Source of the DNA: Ignelater luminosus
Lineage: Eukaryota; Arthropoda; Insecta; Coleoptera; Elateridae
Length of the DNA stretch: 64,000 nucleotides
Assembly (NCBI GenBank): GCA_011009095.1
Contig: VTPC01090899.1
Span: 195,528 to 259,527 of the forward strand
Reading direction: 5' to 3'
Part shown: positions 1 to 11,994 of the stretch, piece by piece
Layout of the letters: the number at the start of each line of letters is the position of its first letter
Position numbering within the stretch: the first letter of the stretch is position 1
Notes under the pieces: model-generated
Told to the model about the DNA's origin: nothing
Seen by the model: only the letters and a program-made list of their open reading frames with translations
Databases searched by the model: none
Translations under genes and position numbers: made by a program

Positions 1-1136
1 AGAAAAGGATTACACATACGTAAATGCTGTAGAGTAAACCAAGAAATTAAGAAAATTTAAAGAATGATTCATTAAAAAAAAGTCAAGCAAAGTAAAAAAA
101 ATAATTTGCAGACATTATTAACTTTCAAATAAAAAAGCACCGTTAAAAATAAAATAGAAAAATAAAATTAAATAATAAAAAGTCTTCATAATATAAAAAA
201 CCAAATGTTCAAACGTTGAGTGGATGATGAAACAAACCTAATTGCGTTCAAAAAATCATTACATCCTCGCCCGGGGTGGCGATGTCTCTATAACACGACA
301 CAGTAACATTCCCTTGCCTATGGGCTATGGGGGAGATGAAAGGCGCGTATCGATGTTTAGCAAACTCGAATCACTCGAATCATTTGTATACAAGGGGGCA
401 TATATTTAATTGACTCTTTAGGGGTAAATAAAAATAAAATTTTTGCTTTATGAAGCAAAAAAAAGTTACAGTGCTTAATAATGAATTTTTGATTGAATTT
501 TTTGATGTTTTCATTAAATCTAATTTAAATATTTATATTTGGAAACGTATCAAAATTCGGTTTCGTTGTTTCCGTCAATACGAGTTTATTTAACTTTTTT
601 AAAAGTAAAAATATTAAAAAGCTTTTACAATGAAAAAATATTAAAAATAAATGATTTTATTAATGCTTTGATATCCTTAAATGGAAATTTATAATTTGAG
701 ACCTAATTTATTAGATTCATTATAAATAATCTGTCAGGTTTATTTCTCAAATTCACGCAAGTTTTTCATCTTATCGTGCAAGACGTCTTGTACTCTTCCT
801 TTCGGGTGATGTTATTTGCATGACCACGTATATGTTTCGAGATCTTTCCACGCTTGTCTACTTTTACAAAAAATCGTGTCCAGTAAAACTTCTCAAGGTA
901 GAAACAGCATGGAAGGTCGAGATGTAAATACAGTAGAGACAAAATATTTTTGTTTAGAACGGTTTTACGTCCATACCTCGTTTCGTGGTTTAGGGTTGTG
1001 GAAAGGTTTTATTGCGTATTTCCTTTAAATCATCAGTATGTATTTATTAAAGTCTACAGTCAGCTTCTGAATCATCAAACCCTGTGACATTCCTTAAAAA
1101 TTTAGAACCATGAACACTACATATGTGGACAATCTA
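1..1136. other. No gene recognised; AT-rich flank
   Basis: I see no convincing coding sequence here. The one reading frame of note (70 codons near 816-1028) resembles nothing I know. A short GC- and CpG-richer patch lies at about 268-345, in otherwise very AT-rich DNA. Its nature is unknown. Confidence 0.5.
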
Positions 1137-1138
1137 TA

Positions 1139-1627
1139 CAGGCTGTACTTTAAATAGTGCATAATATGTACATCACGTTATTACTCTAGATCACAAATTG
1201 AGAAAGAAATTCTAATTTGATCTTGACAAAAACTTCTCCATTACGACTTTATTAATTCTCTTAATCATTACTAAAATTTCTTTGTTTTAAATAATTAAAA
1301 CGAAATAGTTAAAGAAACATTCGATGATATTTTTGTTTTATTTCTTAATACTTTGCCTGTAATCCGCTTCTTATTTTTGTTAAATCTTTGCTGTAGAATC
1401 TTTAGAAATATGTTGTAGTACTACGTCGTTGTTATGAAATCATTAATGGAAAGCTGCAGCTTAAAACCAGTCAGTCGCCCTAGTATATTGTCAGGTATAA
1501 AAACTATTAGTTGGTCATATTTTAGAAACTAAGAATTCATGACAAAAAGTATATTTAGCTTCTTTATTCAAATCTTAATGTAGATGCACGTGGTGTACAG
1601 ATTATGCGCCATTTTAAATACACTCTG
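1139..1627. mobile_element. TA-flanked MITE with ~45-bp terminal inverted repeats
   Basis: The left end begins CAGGCTGTACTTTAAATAGT right after TA (1137-1138). The right end, read on the minus strand, begins CAGAGTGTATTTAAAATGGC and is followed on the plus strand by TA (1628-1629). Similarity continues inward through CATAAT, TGTACA and CACGT in both arms, so the inverted repeats are roughly 45 bp and about 78-80% alike. There is no coding capacity in 489 bp. A TA duplication and CAG(G/A)-GTGT-like ends suggest a non-autonomous Tc1/mariner-superfamily element; this is inference from the ends alone. Confidence 0.7.
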
Positions 1628-1629
1628 TA

Positions 1630-2034
1630 TAATAAACTTTTTTGGACAGCTGATTAATAGATTAATAACACTACAAAGTAAAAAAGAAATTTATTTTTGA
1701 TAACTTACTGTAGGTATGTATGTTATGATTACGAGCAGTCTAACCTACCATTCCAAGCAATATAACATCAACTAACTGCTTTGTGTATTATTTTGAAAAT
1801 TCTGCATTTTGGAAAATTTAAGTACTACTAGAACAGAACCAAATTGATGCATTCTAACCACTACTAAACTATCTACTTAGAACACGTCTTTCATGTCTCC
1901 AAATTGAAGCCTTTATTGAAACAATGACAGACGAATTTATAGCTTTAGGAAGAAACATAACATTCAGAGAAAAAAGAAGTATAATACAGGATGTGAAGAA
2001 AGATTCTTTTAAGTCGTGCAACGAAAATATCTTA
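1630..2034. other. Spacer without recognised gene
   Basis: AT-rich DNA between two TA-flanked elements. No domain or repeat was recognised. Confidence 0.4.
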
Positions 2035-2036
2035 TA

Positions 2037-4024
2037 CAGGGTGTTCTGGATCTTGGGGTATTAATTTCAACAGGTAATACTACACATTAAACAGTGTCGT
2101 TTGGCAAAAAATGATTCTAGTAAAAGTTTTAATATAATTAGTCCAGTCAATGAATGCCCAAATGCGGATTGCAGAGAACATGGAATGGGGAAGAATTTTT
2201 TTGGGGAATGTGTTGGAGGTAGTCAGGAGGTGGAAAGGTCCCTGTTTTCAGATTCTTGCTTATAACTCGGAAACGGTGCGTCGTACGGTAAAAAGTATTC
2301 CCTACAAAATAAATTGAAATTTGCCAAGGTTAGGTAAGATTTTTCTAAAATTCCAGTTTCTTAATACATAAATAACGATAATAACGAAAGTATAGCTTTC
2401 TTGAGAAATCACGAAATTTATCCGAAACTTTCAAATTACTGTAACTTCTGACCCGTAAAAGATAAATTAGTAAATATACACATTTCTGAAGGTAATGTAA
2501 TGCTCTACAACTTCCTGCCTGACGACTTTTTCGAAAACATAAGGCTGAGGAGTTAAAAAGACAACTTTGACGAAAAATGTGAGGCGAAAAAAGTTTTTCA
2601 AAAATTATCGATTTGCGCTGGCGAATATCTCGGAAACGATAACACATAGGAAGAAAATAAATATAAACATTCTGGTATAAAATTTAATTATTTTTTATTT
2701 GGTAAGGAATACTTCACCGTACGACGCACCATTTCCGAGTTATAAGCGAAAAATCGATAAAAGGGACCTTTCCAGCCTCCCCTAACGTAGCAGGGCTAGG
2801 GGCGGGGACTTTTAGTATCTTTGCCTCCTAATTACACGCAACATATTCCTTAAGAGAAAAACTCCTCTACAACCCTCTTTTGGGCATTCATTGACTTTTC
2901 TTGAGAAATCACGAAATGTATCTAAAAACTTCAGATTGCTGTAACTTCTGACCTGTAACTATTACATATTTCTAAAGGAGACTGAATGCTCTACAACTTT
3001 TTGTCTGACGACTTTTCTGTAAAACATAAGGCTGGGGAATTAGAAGGACAAGTTTGACGAAAAATGTGAAGCAAAAAAAGTTTTTTGAAAATTATCGATT
3101 TTCGCTGGCAAATATCTCGGAAACTATGACACATAGAAAGAAAATAAATACAGACACTGGAAAATCTAATTATCTTTTATTTTGTAGGGAAGATGTTTTA
3201 CCGTACGACGCACCATTTCCGAGTTATAAGCCAGAAACCGAAAACAGGGACCTTTCCACCCCCCTTCCTCCCTGAAGCGGCAGGGCTAGGGGTAGGGACT
3301 TTTTGTATTTTTGCCTCCTAATTACTAACTACCCCTAACACATTCCTCAAGAGAAAAATTCTCCCCCATTCCATGTCTTCTATAACCCCTTCGTTAACTG
3401 GACTAAATGGAGATATTGACGTTTGAGACTGTAAGAAGGAGCAGATCCGGTTCTGTGGTGAAAGTTTTACTTTTCGACGAAAAAGTGAAAGTTATTTAAA
3501 AGGGATAGTTTGTAGTGGACGATGTGACTTGCTTATTACAGTCCGAGGGAGATGGGTACTACATGAACATTTTCTTTATATCACTTAAATGATTTTTTAA
3601 TTAACGTTTGTGAATATATTACTTATGAAGAAGAAGATTGATTAAGGCGTGAAGACTTTATTTATGATTATTAGATTTACTTGTAAAAGTTAATGTACAA
3701 TGGCATATTGATTATCTTCTTTAAACTGGTAACTAAAACTTCGAACACTTATTGTAAACCATATATTGCTTTAATAATTAATTAATGTGCATATTTATAT
3801 TAGGAATAAGTAACTAGTTGACTGTTATGTTTAAATAAAGAATGAGAATTGGGGTTTCTCAGTTACACAACACGGTTGCAAAGCCTTACTAGGAAACAAC
3901 ATTTAATGAAAAAAACTGATTTATTAGATTTTGCAAATTTCTAGTATTTTTACGTTAATATCGGCCTATTGCAATACGAATTAGCACCTATTTAAAAAGA
4001 TAGCCCAAGTTTGAAAACACTCTG
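2037..4024. mobile_element. Larger TA-flanked element enclosing a palindromic repeat family
   Basis: TA (2035-2036) precedes CAGGGTGTTCTGGATCTTGG. At the other end the minus strand reads CAGAGTGTTTTCAAACTTGG next to TA (4025-4026). The two termini also share CTTGGG, TAT and AGGT blocks further in, so these are imperfect inverted repeats of about 40 bp. The roughly 2-kb interior has no transposase I recognise; most of it is the repeat block at 2137-3412. It is probably a non-autonomous Tc1/mariner-type element, with ends of the same style as 1139-1627 and 38117-39364. Confidence 0.5.
2137..3412. repeat. Palindromic and tandem repeat block; second copy at 56674-57040
   Basis: Three related arms are visible. 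Arm 1 (2137-2340) starts TTAGTCCAGTCAATGAATGC and carries the motif pair CCGCTTATAACTCGG-like and GTGCGTCGTACGG. Arms 2 (about 2395-2898) and 3 (about 2899-3412) are direct repeats of each other at about 503-bp spacing and run in the opposite orientation to arm 1, so they read CCGTACGACGCACC then TTTCCGAGTTATAAGC. The block is closed by ATTAACTGGACTAA-like sequence, the inverse of its start. The block can therefore fold back on itself. Short open frames here fall inside the repeat and show no domain. Confidence 0.75.
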
Positions 4025-6487
4025 TATAACAGGGGTGATGACGTGTTGTGTCCGTGTAACCTAGAACCAGAAATATAAGTTTAAAAAACACATAATAACA
4101 TTATAATAAACTACTCAAAGTGAATAAGGATATTGTAATTGTACGGATCTGCAGATTTCCAAAACCTGCAAAGGTAGCTATTATGTTAATAAACATTGGA
4201 TCAAGTAGGTATCTTTCACACGATTACAACAATCTATGACAACAATGTAGCCGTTGTCTGTCAAAAAATATCAGTTGTTTCAAAGTTTGTTGAAAACGCG
4301 TTAATTGTAACTTCTTCTTCTGCGTCCAACGTCGTGGCCGACGTGTGGTGGCTACGGTGGATGTTGCCGAGGTATCGGGGTTTCTTCCAGCCTTATAATT
4401 ATTTTTTTGACCGTTGCCTTCCAGGTCCTGCGATTGTTCGCCTATCTCGCTGCTGTTGCGATATTTGTTTCTGTTAATTTTGAAATTACATCGGTCCACC
4501 GGGTAAGGGAGCGCCCTTGTTTCCTTTTCCCTTCCGGTCTTTCCTGAACAACAAGTTTCTCCATGTTGTCGTGTCGGGAAATGTGATCGAAGCATTTCAA
4601 AATTCGCCCGTAAGTCATAGACGACAATGTTTGTACGAGTTTGATTTCTGCGAGGATGGAGGCATTCGTTCGCCTACCCACATTTTGAAGGCATCTATTC
4701 TTTTCCTGTCGCTGGCACGAATTACCCAGGTTTCCGAGGCGTACGAAAAAGCAGGAAAGACTAAGGAATTTACGAGGCTTATCTTCGTTTTCCTAGTGAT
4801 GTTTCGATCTTTCCAGATTTTCATCATCTTGATCATGGCGGAACGAGCAATTTCGATTCGTCACCTTACTTCGAATTCACAAGAGCCGGATTTGTGAAGC
4901 AAATAAATGAATTTATCGACTTCAAAGTTTCCTATCTTCTGAGGTTCCCTTTGATTTTCATTGTCTCTGTCGATAATCATGATCTTGGTCTTGAGTTTAT
5001 TTATTTTGAGCTCGTATTTTCGGCTTACCTCCTCTAATCTTCAAAGAAATTCTAAAAGTTTTTCTGCGTTTTGAGCAATTAGAAGAGTGTCATCCGCAAA
5101 GCGAAGATTCGAAAACCGTCTTCCGCTAATTTTTACTCCTCCGTTCCAGTTTTCTAAGGTGCGCCGCATTACTACCTCACTCTGCAAGTTGTAGAGGAGA
5201 GGTGAAAGTACGAATTCTTGCCGAACTTCTCTCCTAATGTGACATTTTTCCGACAGAGTGGTATCAATTTTGACGACAGCCTTAGAAGCTTCGTACAGGT
5301 TTTTAACGAGGGTGATCAAGTGCGCAGGTACTCCAAGTTCTCCTAAGGCTGTCCACAACTTGGGCCATCGGACATTATCGAACGCTTTTCCGTAATCTAC
5401 GAAGCACAGATATATCGACACAGAGTATTCCCGGGCTTTTTCTATAAGCTGTCTGGCAATAAGAATTTGTTCCCCGTCCTTTAACAAATCCGGCTTGTTC
5501 TGGAGCTATTTGATGTGTTAGGAAGGCTTGCAGCCTGGCTTGGAGAATGTACAGCATGATCTTGCTGGAGTGAGATATTAGGGCTATCAGGCGGTAATTG
5601 TCGCAAACGGTTGTTGGCCCTTTCTTATTCAGGGGAAGTAATATTGAAGTTGATCAGTCCTCCGGCCAAAAACCTGTTTTCCAGATCTTCTGGCACAGCG
5701 TGTGCATGATTTTCTGTCTTCTGTTATCGAGAGCCTGCAAAATTTCGGCTGATATTCTGTCGAGCCCGGCTGCTTTCCCTTCCCTTATTTTTGTCGATTG
5801 CGACTTGTATCTTTTCTAAAAGTATGTCCGGTTCTTTCTCGTAATCCCCCAGGTCTCCGACCGTAGCATTAGGGTCTGCATACAGATTACTACAATAATC
5901 TTTCCATACTGATGCGATTTTGTCTAGTTCCGTGGCCAGACAATTTTGACCTTTAATTGCCCAATGTCTGGGTTTGAATTTCTAAGTGATAGAACAGATC
6001 TTCATGAACAGGTCTTTTGAGTTATTATTGACAACATGATTCTGGATTTCTGAACAGATATTCATTAGATACGAATTTTTATCTCTGCGAGAAACTGTTT
6101 GTACCTCGAAGTCTAACGATTGGTACAGCTCTCAATTTATGTTACTGTCGAGACCCCGAGCTTTGATGCTCCGACGTTCCGTAATAAGGTGTTTTGTTTC
6201 CGCCGATATCCAAGGCTGTCTAAAGGTAATTTGGTAGTCTTGTAATAATTCTTCCAAGGTCGTGACTAAAAACTGTTTCAAAGCCTGCCATATAGCTTCA
6301 GGATTTTCCACTTGAAGTTCTACGAAACGGGGCTCGAGTTTGCGCATGGCTTTGTCGTTAAATTATGTTACTTGGTTGGCACTGAGTTTTGGCAGTCGTT
6401 TTAATTACCTTCTTCTACAGCTTTTAAGTTTTCCTGTAAATTCGCACATCAGTAGGTGGTGGTCGCTTCCACAATCTGCAGACGGTA

Positions 6488-7307
6488 CACTGTGGTCTGG
6501 GAGCGTGTTTTAGTCGGCAAAAAGTCCAGATTGTACCTGATTCGCTAAAAAATGTATCCAACAACGTTTTTTAGGTTTTTTGAAATATTTTATTTATATT
6601 TTATAATAAAATATAAAATATACATTTTATATCTAAGCGTCATTTTCATTTTCCATTATTAATAAAGATTTGACTGCGTCACAAAATGTGGCAGTTCTTT
6701 TAATTGGCATTTTCCGCAAAGTCGTTATGTATGGATCAGAGGTTACCAGAAGTCTATGAAATAAATCTGTATTTGTATTTTTTAGAAAAGATTTTCTGGT
6801 ATGGTGTTTCCTATTAGACATGAATTTTTATTTGATCATATCTTTTGAAGCGGACAGAGGCGGACAATGAAACTTCGTGAAATGATAGCTTTTTACTTAT
6901 CTTTTAAGACATTATTTAATTCATTTTGTAACTAGTTGTACCTAAAAAGATCTAGTCTAAAGAATTGAAAAAAGTTGCGAAAATGTGAATTTACAACTGC
7001 CACGTTAGATAAATTGAATATAATTAGTTCAATAAGTATGTATAAGTTTATTTATACTTAGATGTGTTCATTTTCTTGAGCCAAAAAAACTTTTACAGTA
7101 ATCATACTAATAAATTAGTGTCTCAAACAGATCCTTATTTCAACGCACCTAACAAAATTTTTGACTTCACCTCTCGACAGTATTGAATTAACTAATTTAA
7201 AAATAATATAAACGCTGTTCCACTGTTTTAAAAAGGGTTAAGAAAGTAAATAAACAGTAAAAACAAACTTTTAAATATCTTGACTTTTTGACTTTCAGAC
7301 CACAGTG
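6488..7307 (-). mobile_element. Transib-like DNA transposon inserted in the RTE endonuclease
   Basis: The termini are CACTGTGGTCTG on the left and its exact reverse complement CAGACCACAGTG (7296-7307) on the right. A second matching inverted block, CAAAAAGTC-AGAT, lies slightly inside each end. A 5-bp target duplication CGGTA flanks it (6483-6487 and 7308-7312). Removing the element plus one CGGTA restores the endonuclease reading frame ...KTLPSADCGSDHHLL. The heptamer CACTGTG fits the CACWRTG consensus known for Transib (and RSS-like) ends, and 5-bp duplications are typical of that superfamily. At 820 bp it is too short for a full transposase. Confidence 0.75.
6633..6821 (-). pseudogene. Possible transposase C-terminal remnant in the Transib-like element
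   Basis: A 62-codon open frame ends 326 bp from the right TIR and about 145 bp from the left TIR, followed by AT-rich sequence with ATAAA-type poly(A) signals. It contains LFHRLLVTSDPYITTLRK and a basic segment before AVKSLLI. Its position just before a poly(A) region and TIR suggests the 3' end of a deleted transposase gene. I have a weak impression of similarity to Transib C-termini but cannot confirm it. It may equally be a chance frame. Confidence 0.3.
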
Positions 7308-8524
7308 CGGTAGTGTTTTAGCCGAAATTACCGAGGATCTCCATCGCTGCTTAATCAAGATGTAGTCTATTTGATTCTTCGTATGGCCATCAGGTGACAT
7401 CCACGTGTATAATCGACGTTTATGATTTTCGTACATCGAGTTCGTTATTGCGCGGGTATTTTCGATGCAAAACTGAATGAGGCGCTCTCCACGGTCATTC
7501 CGTTCTCCTAACCCAAACGTGCCAACTACTTGCCGGATATGATAGTCGTTGGAGGTGGAACCGATTTTCGCATGAAAGTCTCTCATAAGAATCAACACTT
7601 CTTTTCTCGATATTTTATTTATGTACTGCCACTTTAACAGTAAGATAAAATTCCTCGATCTCTTCGTCCTCGGCGTCAAGAGTGGGCGCGTAGTGAGCGA
7701 TTATATTTAGGGCACACGGCTTCGTATTATGTTTTAAAGTTATGGCACGTTCGTTGATCGGTTCGTACTCCAACACGAAGTTATTAATTTTGTTGGATAC
7801 CAGTATACCGACACCGTGGATGTTCTTATCTTTCGTACCGGAATAGTACATGGTGTATTCCGATGATTTAAAGTGGCCTCTACCATACCAGTGCGTTTCC
7901 GTAACGCTTGCCACATCAATTTTGCAGCGAATTAGTTCATCCTGGATGATTTGGAGTTTCCCCTGCTGCTTGGCAAGGCGCAGTTGATTTATCCTGGTCG
8001 TATATTTCGCATGAGAAGCTCAGTTGTCCACTTTCCCATGCCCAGTCGCAAATTTCATACTGTCTACCCTGGACGTAGAACAAAATTACCACGTAGCTTC
8101 CAAGGAATGATACGAAATCCTTTAACCAGGTGGTTTCCCATTGCCTTCCTGATCCTATGCCGTTGGCCCGTTTAGGCTTATCCGTCTTTGGGGGCAAGAA
8201 ATCGACAAATGACAAAATGGTGCCCTAGCCAGATGTGCCGGTTACTTGCTTATACCGGCAACTGTTCGGTTAGAAGGAGCTAGGCTCTCGATAATCGTAG
8301 CGATTATCTACTGCCCTAGTCCTCCAGCTTACTTAAGCGGAGACGCCACACTCCGCGGTCTCGAGGAGGTTGGCGAAAGTTTCACTAGTCGCTTCCCCTA
8401 CGACGAATGTTAACACAATTCGTCACCTCGAGACCCAGCAATGCCATCTGGTAACTGGCCAAGTTTATTATTATCATTTTTAATACTTTGTAATATTTAT
8501 TGTTGAATATCTTGGACAGTTTCA

Positions 8525-9467
8525 ATGGAAAGACGACATTTGACACCCGAACAAGTTAATTTTGCGGTTGTTTTGCAGCAAAAAAGAGCGACAGGCTGAT
8601 ATTTCAGATTTGTTAGGATGTTCGCAAAGTGTTGTTTCCCGGTACTTGCTCGCTTCCGAGAAACCGGAAATATCTCTAGAAGACCGGGCAGTGGGTCTTC
8701 TCGCATTAAGACACCTTGGTCAGATCGATTTTTAATAATTAATGCCAGAATGCGCCTATTTTCTACCGCAAGACACCTGCAGCAGGAACTTCAAAATGTG
8801 ACAGGTCTAAGGGTATCTGACCAAATCTGACCAATCAGTTACACGAGGTAGTACTGACATCATATAGCCCCTGAGATATTCGGCAAGAACTCCAGTTCAT
8901 CAAAGGAGAGGGTGCACTGAGCAAGATTAAGGCTAAAGGCGACACGTCTTGGAACGATATATTGTATACAGATGAGTTGCGATTTTGTCTCAAAAGCGAT
9001 GGTCGTTGTCAGAGGGCATATCGTAATGCAGTACATCGCACGTTACCACAATTTATCTCCCAATCACTACTTATAGGGGTGGCAGTGTTATGGTTTGGGC
9101 AGAAGTATCTTTTGGTTGGCGCACCGACCTCCATATTGTCCAGTAAAACCTCACAACCGAACGATATGTTTAAGACATCGTTTTGAACCACGCAACGATA
9201 AGCCGCACTATGATAGCATTGTTCACGATACGATTAGAGAGGAAGAAGTTAATCATACAGCTCTTCCACTATCTTCACCTAATTTAAACGTAATTGAGTA
9301 CGTCTGCTTCAGGGACGACATACAATCACCATCCTCAACCAACCATTATTAAGCACCTCGCAGCTATATTATCAATTCTTTGGCATGAAATACCACAAGA
9401 GCATATTGACAGCTGCATTGCAAGTATGCCGCAAAGATGTCAGGCAATTATTGATGCCCGTTATTAA
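8525..9467 (+). pseudogene. Tc1-family transposase pseudogene
   Basis: The reading starts MERRHLTPEQVNFAVVLQQ and runs through the paired HTH DNA-binding region (CSQSVVSR-like, LLARFRETGNISRRPGSG, RFSTARHLQQEL-like) into the DDE catalytic part: ILYTDE(L)RFCLKSDGRC, then PHNRTICLRH, and ALPLSSPNLNVIEYV before the end PQRCQAIIDARY and TAA at 9465-9467. A family member is about 330-345 residues, matching this span. At least four frameshifts and several stops break it. The first Asp (TDE) and the last acidic residue (NVIE) can still be read, but in different frames. I could not define its terminal inverted repeats. Confidence 0.85.
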
Positions 9468-9749
9468 TACCTTGAATTTTTATCGTTTCAATCGTTATAA
9501 TTTTTTTTTGCAGTGTTTATTTTTTATTATTGTTATTTTATTTAATTGTTTTATGTTCGATATTAAACATTTCTTTAAATAATTAACACCAGAATATTCA
9601 AACACGTAGTTTTGCAAGACAGAATGTTTAAACACCATTATATACGAATATACCTATTCAGTTTTAAGGAGTTTAGTTTTAGACGCGCCTATGGAAAAAG
9701 ATATTTAGTCCTGATTGAATTAGAAAACAAAAGAAAACAAAAACATACA

Positions 9750-11580
9750 CTCAATGACGCCGACAGGAATCCACAGTGAAAGAGATAAAGTTCAAAGTTA
9801 TTGTGAAAGATGTAAAAATACAGAACAGTGGGTTAAGATATGTCAAGTGTGGAGTAATTTCTCACCCCAGTACTTTTCAACGACAAACAGATAAATTACT
9901 GGACAGTTTTAGATAGTTTTAAATCCAGCTTGTGATGACAACCGCACAGGTAAGGGTATCATCAACGATAATTTAATGTTTCAGTTAGAATGTTTGAAGC
10001 AGCTACTAATGCAAAAAGACACTGTAATTGAACATCAGCAATCGATAATCTCTTCTGTTCAAGAACAGATAAGATTATTGTATAAACTCTTTCGAAATTG
10101 ATCAAATAATGCAATACAAAGAACCTCGGCATTATCTGAAACGATTAAACTTGAATCTGTGAAATATAAATTTATTATGAATGCTGGTAATCTAAAGGCT
10201 AACATAATCTATAAATAGTGCTATCAATTCAAATAATTTACAAAACTAAAACTTAAAGAATAAAAACTATGGCTGATGTGATTAACAACAGGAATCATCT
10301 AATCAAAAAACAAACAGCGAAATCTCCACCCATCTACTTATCGACGCAACTGAACGTGTTTGTAATAATATAATTAGTTTAACTTCCAATATTCAGCTTG
10401 ATAATCCTAATGATGACCGCAACTCTCAAATTAAAAATACGCATACAACACACAATGATTTTAAACCAGTAGCTTACAAAAAAAATACGCTTCAGTAGCG
10501 GGTACCAAATTTTTCAACGAGAAAGTCGTTATTGAGTGCTCAAAAAAATTGGTTCTGTATTAAACGCACTAATATAAACACAACTGTTTAGAATGTGTTA
10601 GATTATTTACAAGCAGTGGTTTCTAAATATTTAAACATTGGAGTCTAAAAAAATTAAAAGTCAAGATCCATGCAATGGAAATTCAACAGCACCTATATAA
10701 TCCGGAAATCTGATCAGTAAATGCCCAGGTGTGTAGATTTAACTTTCCGCGATTGGATTTTCAGAAAAAGCAATCACAGGAAAGGAGATCATAGTTAATA
10801 ACTTAAATCATTATGATTATTTTAGTTTGTTTAGTATATTAATATGCGTCAAATACAGTTAATTAAATTGAATTATTTAACGAAGGGTTTATTCCTATTC
10901 TGATTTGTTTATGTGAACACTGGTAAGATAATATTAAGTTGGAATAACTCTGTCGTAGTAATTTTACACACGGTGTTTAGCCATTTTTATTAAAAATAAC
11001 ACACCTGTATTAAATAATCGCTAGATTAGAGCCACTAGGCAATATCTATTAATAATAAAAAGTTGTGTGTTATTTATTTTTATAGATCACTCAATGGTGA
11101 TGTTGAAACGTTTATCCATATTCATCAACTTTGAATAATTTTGGCAACTGCATTTAAACTAGCCGAGTTCGTTATTCTCTGTGGTGATTTGAAAGCAGAT
11201 GCTTCTAATAATTTTTATTAGTTTAGAATTCTAAGTGATATCTTTGACTCATTTAGTTTGAGACCATTTATTTCGAAACCTAAACAAATCTGCAGAATCA
11301 GAAATCGGCAGATTCAATAAATAATTGACATTGACTATATAATGTCTAACATGGAACAAAAAATTATTGTCTGTAAAAACGTCAATACAGGCCTATCAAA
11401 TCATCTTGGTCAATTTTAATGGTTTCAGATGGATAACTCAGCTCGTTTCTGTTCTCCTGCTAAAAAGAAAGATCATCACTAAATATATCCGCTAAATATA
11501 TGTCAATTTAAAGAACTTGTTGTCAACGTTACTCTTGAAACATCGTCAATTGACATTGATGATATGTATATCAGCGGCTT
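9750..11580 (+). mobile_element. Decayed LINE: ORF1 coiled coil plus endonuclease half
   Basis: About 9830-10110 reads as a cysteine-containing segment (YVKCGVISHPSTF) and then a heptad-rich coiled coil (LECLKQLLMQKDTVIEHQQS), which resembles ORF1 of PHD/coiled-coil LINEs such as the one at 26200-29990. Around 10590-10680 NVLDYLQAVVSKY and LKS-like text suggests the ORF1 C-terminal domain. From about 11165 the second half of an APE endonuclease follows: LCGDLKAD, ISDIFDSF, DYIMSN-like, NVNTGLSDHL-like. Many stops and frameshifts; no reverse transcriptase is visible downstream. CR1/jockey-like by resemblance only. Confidence 0.6.
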
Positions 11581-11994
11581 CTAAAAGGTGTTCCGAAGAA
11601 CCCTATTATACCGTGGAAAGGTCATAGGGGTTCCGAGAGTTAGGACGTGGGCGTGATGCAGAAACCAGGCAGCCGACGCCCATATACCGGCTCTTACCGA
11701 TACTAACTCGTGCAAGTAATCGGCGCAGCATCTTAGCATAATATTCGATGCCAATTTAGCATATTTTGGCCTCTGGAATATTTTTAGCATACCGGTGAAT
11801 TTTAACTTATTTTGGCATAATTAGAACAATTACTCTGCATAAGTTGGTAATTCGTTATTATGTATTAAATTCATGTCAACACTGATTTGGTGAATTACCG
11901 CCACTGCATAAAGTTAATCGTTTGCGCTCTATAAAGTACAGTAAGCCGGTGCGGGGGTTCCCTTCTGCAATTTCAGCACGAACGGGTGTTTCCC
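11581..11994. other. Unassigned stretch between LINE and hAT remains
   Basis: A moderately GC-rich patch (about 11585-11740) is followed by AT-rich DNA. No domain was recognised. It may hold the 5' part of the hAT element that follows, but I could not find a terminal repeat. Confidence 0.35.

Larger units (their letters stand above)
4308..8460 (-). mobile_element. RTE-type non-LTR retrotransposon (LINE), near full length, interrupted
   Basis: Reading leftward on the minus strand: a GC-rich leader (8460 to about 8000); an APE-type endonuclease (about 8000 to 6420, with motifs VTETHW, DFHAKIG, NQIDYIL and GSDHHLL); a linker (6347-6132); a reverse transcriptase (about 5600 to 5041, with PEQAGFVKGRGT, VDYGKAFD and the catalytic FADDTLLIA); and a C-terminal region (4836-4442) with YASETWV, DHISRHDNMEKLV and GKRKQGRSLTRWTD. 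The 3' end is a short GAA-rich tail near 4308-4320. Several frameshifts and stops make it inactive. The 820-bp insertion at 6488-7307 splits the endonuclease. Without it the element is about 3.3 kb, the usual RTE length. Confidence 0.85.

Noticed and set aside
3054-3275. 73-codon frame
   Set aside because: Falls inside an arm of a dispersed repeat whose other arms do not keep the frame.
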